Origin: a bacterium
GTDB lineage: Bacteria > Bacteroidota > Bacteroidia > NS11-12g > UBA955
Reading direction: 5' to 3'
Length of the DNA stretch: 41,712 nt
Assembly: GCA_029945665.1 (NCBI GenBank)
Contig: JAQSCZ010000023.1
Span: 1-41,712, forward strand
This document shows, piece after piece, positions 36,271 through 41,712 of the stretch. The translations under genes were made by a program, and so were the position numbers. The notes below the pieces were generated by a model. That model ran no database searches and was not told where the DNA came from. It saw only the letters and a program-made list of their open reading frames with translations. Position 1 is the stretch's first letter. Each line of letters begins with the position of its first letter.

Positions 36271-36549
36271 TTATTTGGATTGTAAATTGTTTAGTTTTCC
36301 TATCATGCAGCTACCATAGCTTTTAAGTTGTAATAGTAAGCCGTTTTTTTCGGTGGCCTCTGGATAACCTAGATCTAATAATCTATTGATTATTAAATTG
36401 CGATCCGTAGTATATGATAATTGAATTGAATCGTTTTCTAAGTCGACTTCAATTGTGTTAACACATTCTATTGCTTGCAATTCTTTTTTAATGGTGCTGG
36501 CACAACCATTGCATTTAAGGTTGGCTATTTTAATTGTTTCAGTTGTCAT
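36271..36549 (-). CDS. Heavy-metal-associated domain protein
   Basis: A 92-aa HMA-fold protein with the metal/thiol motif CNGC (C13, C16) in LKCNGC and a beta-alpha-beta-beta-alpha-beta pattern over about residues 4-70. It lacks a transport ATPase, so it acts alone as a carrier or sensor. A C-terminal extension carries a further Cys in YGSCMIG. It overlaps the membrane protein gene upstream by 11 bp. It may bind Cu(I), or accept sulfur within this cysteine-rich operon; the ligand is unknown. Confidence 0.85.
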   Translation of the reverse strand: MTTETIKIANLKCNGCASTIKKELQAIECVNTIEVDLENDSIQLSYTTDRNLIINRLLDLGYPEATEKNGLLLQLKSYGSCMIGKLNNLQSK

Positions 36550-36754
36550 TTGTTGTTGTTTTTACTTTGGGTTTTTCAAATAAATTGAAGAACAAACCAC
36601 CCATCATTGCTCCATATAAGCTACTGTTTAATGGTTTCGAAGTGATAGCGCAAGTGCCACTTGAACAGCCGACAAAGTAATAGTAGGCATAGCCTAATAT
36701 ACTTCCTGTGACTGCTCCAATGATTGTTATTTTATAGGATTGAATAAACCGCAT
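36539..36754 (-). CDS. Small membrane protein with CSSGTC motif (DUF6132-like)
   Basis: A 71-aa protein and the first gene of the operon. A first membrane helix (about 9-28) ends in C30-S-S-G-T-C35, a second covers about 46-60, and the tail is basic. The cysteine pair is arranged like CCGPSGC in the fourth membrane-associated partner downstream. Related small proteins often accompany rhodaneses in Bacteroidota. The function is unknown; a membrane-side sulfur or electron acceptor is a possible reading. Confidence 0.75.
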   Translation of the reverse strand: MRFIQSYKITIIGAVTGSILGYAYYYFVGCSSGTCAITSKPLNSSLYGAMMGGLFFNLFEKPKVKTTTNDN

Positions 36755-36772
36755 ATTTGATATTTATGAGTA

Positions 36773-36780
36773 CAAAATTA
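36773..36780 (-). promoter_or_regulatory. -7 element of the thiol operon
   Basis: Minus-strand TAATTTTG matches TAnnTTTG, 19 bp upstream of the start at 36754. No TTG is at the right distance, which suggests an activator-dependent promoter. The direct repeat at 36803-36819 lies about 44 bp upstream of the expected start site. Confidence 0.55.
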
Positions 36781-36802
36781 CATCACTCAAAATGGATATT
36801 CA

Positions 36803-36819
36803 GTTACATTTGTTACATT
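36803..36819. promoter_or_regulatory. GTTACATT direct repeat, candidate activator site
   Basis: GTTACATT occurs at 36803-36810 and again at 36812-36819, a 9-bp period, on the plus strand. The spacing from the -7 element places it where a class II activator would bind. TGTTACA occurs also near 37621, upstream of the YgaP-like gene. Crp/Fnr binding is a guess; the sequence is a direct, not inverted, repeat. Confidence 0.35.
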
Positions 36820-37047
36820 ACAGTTATTTATTTAATTTATTAAACGAATGGCAGTGATTCCGAAAAATACATTTAGGCTAGGCATTGTTTTAAATGGGTT
36901 TTTTATGAGAATATTTAACGTGTGTTCGGGTTAAGGAAGTATATTCAAACTAAAATTAATTATGTTATTATTTTGCTACTATTTTGTGTAAATGATTTGA
37001 AAAGAGGTAATCGAAGTAAAGAAATTGTAAATAAAATTAGCATTTTA

Positions 37048-37200
37048 GGACGACACTGCGGGCTGGGTCCACGCATGCGTAAAAATTTCAATTGGTCAGG
37101 GATGAAGGGCGAGCCTGTGCGAGAAGACCAATAGGAATTTTCTATGCGTGGTGGGCTTTTTGTCTCCTTTTTGCCCACACAAACCACGAAGTCGCAGCGA
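37048..37200. ncRNA. Candidate structured RNA or hairpin element
   Basis: This stretch is visibly richer in G and C than its surroundings and folds into long nested helices. CCACGCAT (37069-37076) pairs with ATGCGTGG (37144-37151). AAAATTTC (37082-37089) pairs with GGAATTTT (37134-37141, one G-U). ATTGGTC (37091-37097) pairs with GACCAAT (37126-37132). A 28-nt apical loop rich in purines remains. A second hairpin, GTGGGC (37151-37156) with GCCCAC (37173-37178), follows, and CTGCG/CGCAG (37056-37060, 37194-37198) could close the whole. No promoter is seen. It could also be a miniature mobile element. Confidence 0.4.
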
Positions 37201-37292
37201 AGCTAAAGGAGAAGAAAATGAATATGATTAAAATACTTGAGGAATCATATTTAATTGATAAACTTGACCCGAACTCACGTTATTTAAATAAA

Positions 37293-37323
37293 CGAAATAC
37301 CCTAATTGTCTCAGGGTATTTCG
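37293..37323 (-). terminator. Terminator of the YgaP-like gene
   Basis: CGAAATACCCT (37293-37303) pairs perfectly with AGGGTATTTCG (37313-37323) around a 9-nt loop. On the minus strand it is followed by TTTATTTAAAT. It lies 33 bp after the stop of the gene at 37356, and separates that gene from the thiol operon. Confidence 0.75.
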
Positions 37324-37355
37324 TAGTAATTATTTTACATTCTTAATTAAAAGTA

Positions 37356-37562
37356 TTAATCTTTCTTCTTTACAGTTGAAATGCCAAAAGGTAGATAAAG
37401 TGGGCAAAAACTTATAAAGCTTGTAAGAATAAATACACCGGCTAAAACCAATAAAATGCTTGCAGTAACTCCTGAAATTGCACCTGTGAAATACATTATT
37501 GCAATGGCGACAGCAGCTAGTATCCTAACCACCTTGTCTGTAGTACCCATGTTTTTTTTCAT
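37356..37562 (-). CDS. YgaP-like small membrane protein (DUF2892)
   Basis: A 68-aa protein with two membrane helices (about residues 10-28 and 32-51), the N-terminal GTTDKVVRIL motif and CPLYLPFG at the C-terminal end of helix 2, all typical of DUF2892. This domain forms the membrane part of YgaP, which handles sulfur and nitrosothiols through its rhodanese part. Here it is alone, between the Crp/Fnr gene and the thiol operon. An 8-bp inverted repeat (37616-37641) lies upstream. I infer it works with the rhodaneses next door. Confidence 0.85.
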   Translation of the reverse strand: MKKNMGTTDKVVRILAAVAIAIMYFTGAISGVTASILLVLAGVFILTSFISFCPLYLPFGISTVKKKD

Positions 37563-37615
37563 ATTATGATATTAATAGATACAAATTTGATGTAATTAAT
37601 AGAAAGTGAATGCAA

Positions 37616-37641
37616 CCATTGTTACACAAACTGAACAATGG
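37616..37641. promoter_or_regulatory. 8-bp inverted repeat upstream of the YgaP-like gene
   Basis: CCATTGTT (37616-37623) and AACAATGG (37634-37641) flank 10 nt. It lies about 45-55 bp upstream of a near-consensus -7 element (CAAATTTG, 37582-37589), where an activator could bind. It is also between the stop of the Crp/Fnr gene and this promoter, so a terminator role is possible, though no T-run follows. Confidence 0.4.
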
Positions 37642-37682
37642 GTATGATTTGAAACAGACCGATCGCTGATAATAATCAGGTT

Positions 37683-38303
37683 TTAAATCAAGGTTATTTT
37701 ATTGCGCCCTAGTTTTACAAGTCCTTCATCTTCCATTTGTTTTAACAATCTGGATACCACCACGCGCGCAGTGCCGAGCTCGGCAGATAATGTTTCATGT
37801 GTGATTGAAAGCGTTTTTGTGTTAGAGAGTTCGCATTTTTTTTGAATAAAATTAAGAATACGCTCATCCATTTTTTTAAATGCTACAGCATTTACAACCT
37901 CTAATAATTCTTCGAATCTTTTGTGGTATAATTTAAAAATATAATCTAACCACTGGGGGTGTTCTCTAATTAAAAGACTCACTTTATCAATAGGAATGAA
38001 AAGTATTTCGGTATCCTCTTCGGCAATGGCTTTGACCTTACTGGTGTCGTGGTGTATTCCGCCTAAGAATGACATAATGCAACTTTCTCCTGCCTTGATA
38101 TAATATAAAAGAATTTCCCTGCCATCTTCATCTGGTCGCATAACCCGAATACTGCCGCTTATTACAATTGGTATCGCATTGATATAAGCATTTTCATTTA
38201 GTATAATTTCGCCTTCCTTGAATGATTTGGCAATACCAAAAGACAAAAGTTTTTCGTTGATTTCAGGTGTCGTTTTAAAATCTGCTAATTGGTCTAAATC
38301 CAT
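37683..38303 (-). CDS. Crp/Fnr-family transcriptional regulator
   Basis: A 206-aa regulator. The N-terminal cyclic-nucleotide-binding-like domain (about 18-125) includes FKEGEIILNENAY and GSIRVMRPDEDGRE. A winged helix-turn-helix (about 140-206) has TLSAELGTARVVVSRLLKQ. There are no N-terminal iron-sulfur cysteines, so it is not an FNR-type oxygen sensor. A lone Cys in AGESCIMSFLGG may be a redox-sensitive site. The gene is next to the thiol operon and divergent from a symporter. Its promoter (38308-38339) overlaps a 22-bp palindrome, which suggests autoregulation. The predicted transcript is nearly leaderless. Confidence 0.92.
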   Translation of the reverse strand: MDLDQLADFKTTPEINEKLLSFGIAKSFKEGEIILNENAYINAIPIVISGSIRVMRPDEDGREILLYYIKAGESCIMSFLGGIHHDTSKVKAIAEEDTEILFIPIDKVSLLIREHPQWLDYIFKLYHKRFEELLEVVNAVAFKKMDERILNFIQKKCELSNTKTLSITHETLSAELGTARVVVSRLLKQMEDEGLVKLGRNKITLI

Positions 38304-38307
38304 TGAG

Positions 38308-38339
38308 CAAAGTTAAACATAATTTAGTTGCCTAGACAA
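38308..38339 (-). promoter_or_regulatory. Promoter of the Crp/Fnr gene
   Basis: On the minus strand: TTG (38339-38337), a 21-bp spacer and TAACTTTG (38315-38308). The ATG begins only 4 nt after the -7 element, so transcription should start at or beside the start codon. The TTG lies within the left arm of the palindrome at 38333-38354. Confidence 0.75.
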
Positions 38340-38354
38340 TCAGGGGATTGTCTA
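38333..38354. promoter_or_regulatory. 22-bp perfect palindrome, candidate operator
   Basis: TAGACAATC (38333-38341) and GATTGTCTA (38346-38354) are perfectly complementary over 9 bp around AGGG. The site lies in the divergent region between the regulator and the symporter and covers the -33 element of the regulator promoter. It is not the FNR consensus TTGAT-N4-ATCAA. Autorepression by the Crp/Fnr protein, or control of both genes, is an inference. Confidence 0.6.
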
Positions 38355-38416
38355 CAATTTGTTCAAGGTTGAAATATAGAATGCCTTAATTTTACACTTT
38401 TCAATTTAAGTTTTAA

Positions 38417-39739
38417 ATGAATCATAAGCAGTCGCCTACAACCCAAATAAAAATGCCGTTCACAAGACCGTTGTATAAACGTCTTCTTGGCAATCTTACA
38501 TTTTGGGTCCTAGTTGCTATTTTGCTGGGAATTGCTTTGGGGCATTTTTTCCCTGACATGACTAAAATTCAAGTCATAAAAGAAGCGTACAAAACAAAAT
38601 TTATTGGCATAGAAATGAAATTCGGAAATACCATTACCGAATTTATTGCCGATTGCTTCATTAACAGTATTAAATTATTTATACTCCCAATTATTTTTCT
38701 TACCATTGTTTTGGGTATTAGTGGAATGGGTGATTTGAAAAAGGTAGGCAGAATTGGCTTAAAATCGCTCATCTATTTTGAAATCGTTACCACCTTTGCT
38801 TTGGCTTTGGGTATAATTACAGCACTGATAATAAAGCCTGGAAAAATAAATAAAGAAGGCTTACACATACAGGATCCCGCAAAGTACACGGGTGTCAAAG
38901 CATTTGATTGGGTGCAGTTTTTTATGACCAATACAACACTTCAAGTTTTGTTTCTAGCCATATTAGTAGGGGTTGTTTTGAATTTTTTCAAACAACGCGA
39001 ACGCATCGTCGCAGCATTAAATAAAATTTCTAAACTTGTTTTTAAAGGACTTAAATATGTCATGTACTTGGCGCCATTTGGGGCATTTGGAGGTATGGCA
39101 TATACCATTGGAAAATTTGGCTTACACACGTTAGTGCCTTTGGCTAAATTGATGACTACCATGTATATCACGATGTTTGTATTTATTTTTTTCGTTTTAG
39201 GTAGCATTCTGCGTTACTATAAGATTAATATTTTTAAGTTTTTAAAATACATTAAGCAAGAACTGCTTTTGGTTTTAGGTACTTCCTCTTCTGAAACTGC
39301 ACTTCCCACACTGATGATTAAATTGGAGCAAATGGGTTGCAGTAAGTCAGTGGTTGGTTTAGTGGTACCTACCGGTTATTCATTCAATCTCGATGGCACT
39401 TCTATCTACTTATCTATGGCCATTATATTTCTTGCACAATTGTATGGAATAAATTTAAGTATTTGGGAGCTTTTAAGTATCATTAGTATTTTAATGATTA
39501 CTTCAAAAGGCGCTGCAGGTGTTACAGGTAGTGGCTTTATCGTATTGGCTTCTACTTTAACTGCCATACATAAAATACCAATCGAAGGCTTGGCGTTTTT
39601 ATTGGGAGTTGATAAATTTATGAGTGAAGCAAGAGCCATCACAAATTTAATTGGCAATGGGGTAGCAACAATTGTTATTTCTAAAAGTGAAAATGAATAT
39701 TTGCAGGGACCAGAAGGTGACTTTCGAGACGGTAATTAA
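38417..39739 (+). CDS. Dicarboxylate/amino acid:cation symporter (DAACS family)
   Basis: An inner-membrane trimeric symporter of the GltP/DctA fold, 440 aa, using Na+ or H+ to import dicarboxylates or acidic amino acids. Family motifs are all present: SSSETALPT (about residues 290-298) in re-entrant hairpin 1, NLDGTSIYL (about 323-331) in helix 7, SKGAAGVTGSGF in hairpin 2, and DKFMSEARAITNLIGNG in helix 8. About eight membrane helices are seen. It is divergent from the Crp/Fnr gene, with the palindrome between them. A weak -7 match (TAATTTTA, 38387-38394) precedes it. The substrate cannot be fixed. Confidence 0.93.
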   Translation: MNHKQSPTTQIKMPFTRPLYKRLLGNLTFWVLVAILLGIALGHFFPDMTKIQVIKEAYKTKFIGIEMKFGNTITEFIADCFINSIKLFILPIIFLTIVLGISGMGDLKKVGRIGLKSLIYFEIVTTFALALGIITALIIKPGKINKEGLHIQDPAKYTGVKAFDWVQFFMTNTTLQVLFLAILVGVVLNFFKQRERIVAALNKISKLVFKGLKYVMYLAPFGAFGGMAYTIGKFGLHTLVPLAKLMTTMYITMFVFIFFVLGSILRYYKINIFKFLKYIKQELLLVLGTSSSETALPTLMIKLEQMGCSKSVVGLVVPTGYSFNLDGTSIYLSMAIIFLAQLYGINLSIWELLSIISILMITSKGAAGVTGSGFIVLASTLTAIHKIPIEGLAFLLGVDKFMSEARAITNLIGNGVATIVISKSENEYLQGPEGDFRDGN

Positions 39740-39779
39740 TATTTTTAGGCATTAGTAACAATTCGAAAATGATTTTTCA

Positions 39780-40325
39780 TTACAGGTGATTGTATTCAAA
39801 TTTCAACAAGGAGAAAATTAAAGAATCATGTATAATTTCATCCTTCACATAATGTTCACGCAATAAGCCTTCCTCCTTAAATTTAAATTTCTCTAGTAGT
39901 TTGATAGAGGCTTTGTTCTCTGGATTTGTGCAAGCTTCAATCCGATTTATATTGAGGCTGTTAAATCCATAGTCTAATACAAACTCTAGCGTTTCCTTCA
40001 TATAGCCTTTTCGTTTATCTTCTTCATTTAACAAATGATAGCCAAGTTCAGCACGGTTGTGTTCTGCCATCCAATTATGAAAACCACAGCCACCAATAAG
40101 TTGATTGTTTTCTTTTGAATATATTTGAAATAGCAACATTGAACGGTTATACATGGTGTATCCATTTTTGTATTTATTTTCTTCTTTAACAAAGTCCTCA
40201 TGTGACACTATACCTAATTCTTTTTTGATCTGATCTGGACTTAAGTGCTCAAACATATAGTTCAAATCTAGGGGTGTAATTTTGCGTAATTTTAGGCGTT
40301 CTGTTTCTGTGATTTCGTATTGCAT
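39780..40325 (-). CDS. GNAT-family N-acetyltransferase (RimJ/RimL type)
   Basis: A 181-aa acetyl-CoA-dependent acyltransferase. The N-terminal beta strand with ITETERLKLRKITPLDL is the standard RimJ/RimL start. Motif A is partly visible as YHLLNEEDKRKGYMKETL, and NINRIEACTNPENKASIKLL gives the usual helix before motif B. The target may be a protein amino group or a small molecule. It lies 11 bp after the end of the lipoprotein gene, so they are probably co-transcribed. Confidence 0.88.
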   Translation of the reverse strand: MQYEITETERLKLRKITPLDLNYMFEHLSPDQIKKELGIVSHEDFVKEENKYKNGYTMYNRSMLLFQIYSKENNQLIGGCGFHNWMAEHNRAELGYHLLNEEDKRKGYMKETLEFVLDYGFNSLNINRIEACTNPENKASIKLLEKFKFKEEGLLREHYVKDEIIHDSLIFSLLKFEYNHL

Positions 40326-40336
40326 GACTCAAAGAT

Positions 40337-41041
40337 TTATTGTTTTGCTTTTAATTTAATATAGGCTGTTTTTGTTTCAGTTGTCGAAGTGGAGTCAAAG
40401 ATACTTTGTTGAACCAATAATTCATTTGACTTAGTCCATTTTATTTTTTCTGGTCCCCAATTGTTGAGTGCTTTCGACGCTATTAATTTTAAATCATTCT
40501 TTTCAATCTTAAAAAGTTCAAATCCGTTAAAGGTAAATTGAGCAATTAAATCACAATTGCCTGCCATTAGCCATTGGTTGGTTGGTGACACAACTGGTGA
40601 GCCACAAGTGTATGTAATTTTCCCTGTCTCTCTATTTATTAGACAATAGTTATACCACTCGTAAAAGCCTGCATATACAACAAAGTAATCAATGTCATCT
40701 AAATACATTTGATAGGTGTAATTTGCAAATGAGTCATCGTCATCAAGAAAGCAATTGATTAATTGGACATAGTTGCCATCTGTTTTTTCTAGAAACAAAG
40801 TATCTCCATTTCTGTGTACAAAATTGGCATCAGGTTGAATGTTTTTTTTTTCGGAGGTATCGGCTTCATCCATTTTAATGGCATTAAAATCTTTTTCTGA
40901 AGTGGGTTCAATTGTATAGGTTTGTTGACCGATGGAAATTGTATCGGCAATGTCTAAATGACTCGTGTCTTGTAATTGATAGGTTTCATTACAAGCAGTA
41001 AGTAGACAAAAGATGCAAATAGATATTGTGAAGCTTTTCAT
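40337..41041 (-). CDS. Hypothetical lipoprotein, 234 aa
   Basis: No family is recognised. The first 16 residues are a lipoprotein signal (MKSFTISICIFCLLTAC, Cys17 as lipobox). The mature part is acidic and beta-rich, with NCFLDDDDSFANYTYQMYLD and AGFYEWYNYCLINRETGKIT, suggesting a small propeller or stacked-sheet domain. A -7 element (41053-41060) lies 12 bp upstream. It is followed by the acetyltransferase gene. Confidence 0.75.
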   Translation of the reverse strand: MKSFTISICIFCLLTACNETYQLQDTSHLDIADTISIGQQTYTIEPTSEKDFNAIKMDEADTSEKKNIQPDANFVHRNGDTLFLEKTDGNYVQLINCFLDDDDSFANYTYQMYLDDIDYFVVYAGFYEWYNYCLINRETGKITYTCGSPVVSPTNQWLMAGNCDLIAQFTFNGFELFKIEKNDLKLIASKALNNWGPEKIKWTKSNELLVQQSIFDSTSTTETKTAYIKLKAKQ

Positions 41042-41052
41042 TTATGAAGGAA

Positions 41053-41060
41053 CAAAGTTA
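41053..41060 (-). promoter_or_regulatory. -7 element of the lipoprotein gene at 40337
   Basis: Minus-strand TAACTTTG matches TAnnTTTG exactly. It ends 11 bp before the start codon at 41041. No TTG is found 19-21 bp upstream. Confidence 0.5.
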
Positions 41061-41322
41061 ACTGTTCAAAAAGATTATTTTTAGTGATAGTTTGAAACAT
41101 TTAATTATTAAGGTAAGTTTTGATAGGAAAATTAGCAATGGTCTTTTTTTCAGTTTGAGTTTCTTTTTCTCAAATTGAGAATATAGAAAACGAAATCAAT
41201 CGATTATTTTGAATTGTTAATAACGTAATTTATTGTTTTAAAGCAGATTAATTTAGATTAAAGATTTTAAATTGTTGTGGCATAAAAGATGAATAACTAT
41301 GTTCAATCAACCATTTTAAGTT

Positions 41323-41433
41323 ATGACAAGTAGTACAAGAATTCAGGACAACAACCACATTAAACCAGCAGTTATAATTGTGCAAGCCCTTATCGTTTTT
41401 TCGATGGTTTGTATTGCTTTTTTTATGGGATAA
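41323..41433 (+). CDS. Possible 36-aa single-pass membrane peptide
   Basis: An ATG at 41323 opens 36 codons to a TAA at 41431-41433. The peptide has a polar start (MTSSTRIQDNNHIK), then one hydrophobic helix (PAVIIVQALIVFSMVCIAF) and ends in MG. The clean signal of polar head plus one helix is suggestive, and a terminator follows 75 bp later on the same strand. A longer frame on the opposite strand covers the same DNA but reads like a shadow. No promoter match is seen. Confidence 0.3.
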   Translation: MTSSTRIQDNNHIKPAVIIVQALIVFSMVCIAFFMG

Positions 41434-41508
41434 AAAGAAATTGTGTGAAACATTGATTTCCATTTTTCAATGTTATCATTTTTTGGTTTTAGTTTAAGTT
41501 AAGAAAAG

Positions 41509-41540
41509 CGGAACACTTCAGAAAGGTGTTCCGTTTTTTT
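41509..41540 (+). terminator. Intrinsic terminator
   Basis: CGGAACAC (41509-41516) pairs with GTGTTCCG (41526-41533), followed by seven T (41534-41540). Strong plus-strand terminator. The only plus-strand candidate upstream is the small peptide frame at 41323. Confidence 0.8.
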
Positions 41541-41542
41541 AT

Positions 41543-41712
41543 GTGGCGCTTCGATAAACTCAGCCTGACATAGATTATGTAATTTATTTTTACATCTAAT
41601 GGTCATCCTGAGTTCATCGAAGGAGACAATTAGATTTGTAAGCCATACTTGTTTTGCTATGGGTGGCGCTTCGATAAACTCAGCCTGACATAGATTATGT
41701 AATTTATTTTAC
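41543..41712. repeat. Direct repeat of a palindromic intergenic unit
   Basis: About 48 bp starting at 41543 (GTGGCGCTTCGATAAACTCA and onward) recur identically from 41663, a 120-bp offset; the second copy runs off the window. Between them, 41602-41622 is an imperfect inverted copy of 41549-41569: GTTCATCGAAG against CTTCGATAAAC, with 18 of 21 positions complementary. ATCTAAT (41594-41600) and ATTAGAT (41629-41635) nest within. It is a dispersed palindromic repeat, not CRISPR. Confidence 0.8.

Larger units (their letters stand above)
36755..37355. other. Intergenic region with promoter, repeats and structured segment
   Basis: Contains the thiol-operon -7 element (36773-36780), GTTACATT direct repeats (36803-36819), a GC-richer folded segment (about 37048-37200) and a terminator (37293-37323). 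Open frames across it are not convincing genes. One 42-codon frame from 37218 (preceded by AAAGGAG) runs through the terminator and is doubtful. Confidence 0.5.
41042..41712. other. Gene-poor right end of the window
   Basis: Contains the -7 element of the lipoprotein gene (41053-41060, minus-strand TAACTTTG), a possible 36-aa membrane peptide (41323-41433), a terminator (41509-41540) and the start of a repeated palindromic unit (41543-41712). Nothing else is supported. Confidence 0.5.

Noticed and set aside
37091-37132. Possible SRP RNA because of GGTCAGG in the hairpin
   Set aside because: The GGAA-type tetraloop and the AGCAGCC side of the conserved symmetric loop are missing.
36960-37187. 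75-codon minus-strand frame across the structured segment
   Set aside because: It crosses several long helices, has no family resemblance and no promoter. The folding explains the base composition better.
37092-37346. 84-codon plus-strand frame, and a 42-codon internal start at 37218 with AAAGGAG
   Set aside because: It starts inside the first hairpin and runs through the terminator at 37293-37323. The lineage does not rely on Shine-Dalgarno sequences, so AAAGGAG is weak support.
38333-38354. FNR box
   Set aside because: The arms are TAGACAATC and GATTGTCTA, not TTGAT-N4-ATCAA, and the neighbouring regulator lacks iron-sulfur cysteines.
41248-41463. 71-codon minus-strand frame with two cysteines
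   Set aside because: Composition is unlike neighbouring proteins (many His, Asn, Phe), there is no promoter, and it overlaps a more protein-like short membrane frame on the other strand.
41543-41712. CRISPR array
   Set aside because: Only two copies with a 72-bp gap that itself contains an inverted copy of the repeat; there are no uniform spacers and no cas genes.

Overview
The window comes from a low-GC member of the Bacteroidota. Four things point there. Several genes are preceded by the Bacteroidota promoter signature TAnnTTTG, sometimes with a TTG or TTTG about 20 bp upstream. A secreted esterase ends in a type IX secretion (T9SS) sorting domain. A TonB-family protein carries the N-terminal layout common in this phylum. 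The tRNA-tuf-tRNA-secE-nusG-rpl-rpoBC order is also typical. Shine-Dalgarno sequences are mostly absent. I cannot name the genus.

Layout. Positions 1-920 hold an unrecognised gene, several hairpins and a CAT-anticodon tRNA, all on or facing the minus strand. Positions 1039-2271 encode a DEAD-box RNA helicase. Positions 2508-15940 are the core information-processing block: a strong promoter, tRNA-Thr(TGT), tRNA-Tyr, a broken partial copy of tRNA-Gly, tRNA-Gly, tRNA-Thr(GGT), tuf, tRNA-Trp, secE, nusG, rplK, rplA, rplJ, rplL, an attenuator-like hairpin, then rpoB and rpoC with a bidirectional terminator. A convergent TonB-family gene follows, then a divergent ECF sigma/anti-sigma pair.

Positions 18.5-34 kb are an accessory region, mostly minus strand: a GyrI-like protein, a YitT-family membrane protein, a DUF3050 protein, two DinB-like proteins, DUF1801, YjbR and YdeI-type proteins, an FMN reductase, a zinc-independent MDR oxidoreductase, a YdcZ-type transporter, the T9SS esterase, a SIMPL lipoprotein, a cupin, a TPR protein and several lipoproteins or small membrane proteins of unknown role.

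Positions 34.7-39.7 kb hold the most coherent accessory system. It is a tight seven-gene minus-strand operon in which every product carries a conspicuous cysteine motif: small CSSGTC membrane protein, CNGC metal/thiol carrier, two rhodaneses, CCGPSGC membrane protein, OsmC-like protein and thioredoxin. Upstream lie a second YgaP-like membrane protein and a Crp/Fnr regulator. The regulator's own promoter overlaps a 22-bp perfect palindrome, and a dicarboxylate/amino acid symporter is divergent from it. I infer a sulfane-sulfur or thiol-stress relay under Crp/Fnr control. Between the operon and the YgaP-like gene is a GC-richer stretch that folds into long nested helices and may be an undescribed structured RNA or a small mobile hairpin element.

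Other recurring signals are three copies of the palindrome ACATACC-N4-GGTATGT placed just 3' of genes, and a dispersed inverted/direct repeat at the right edge of the window.
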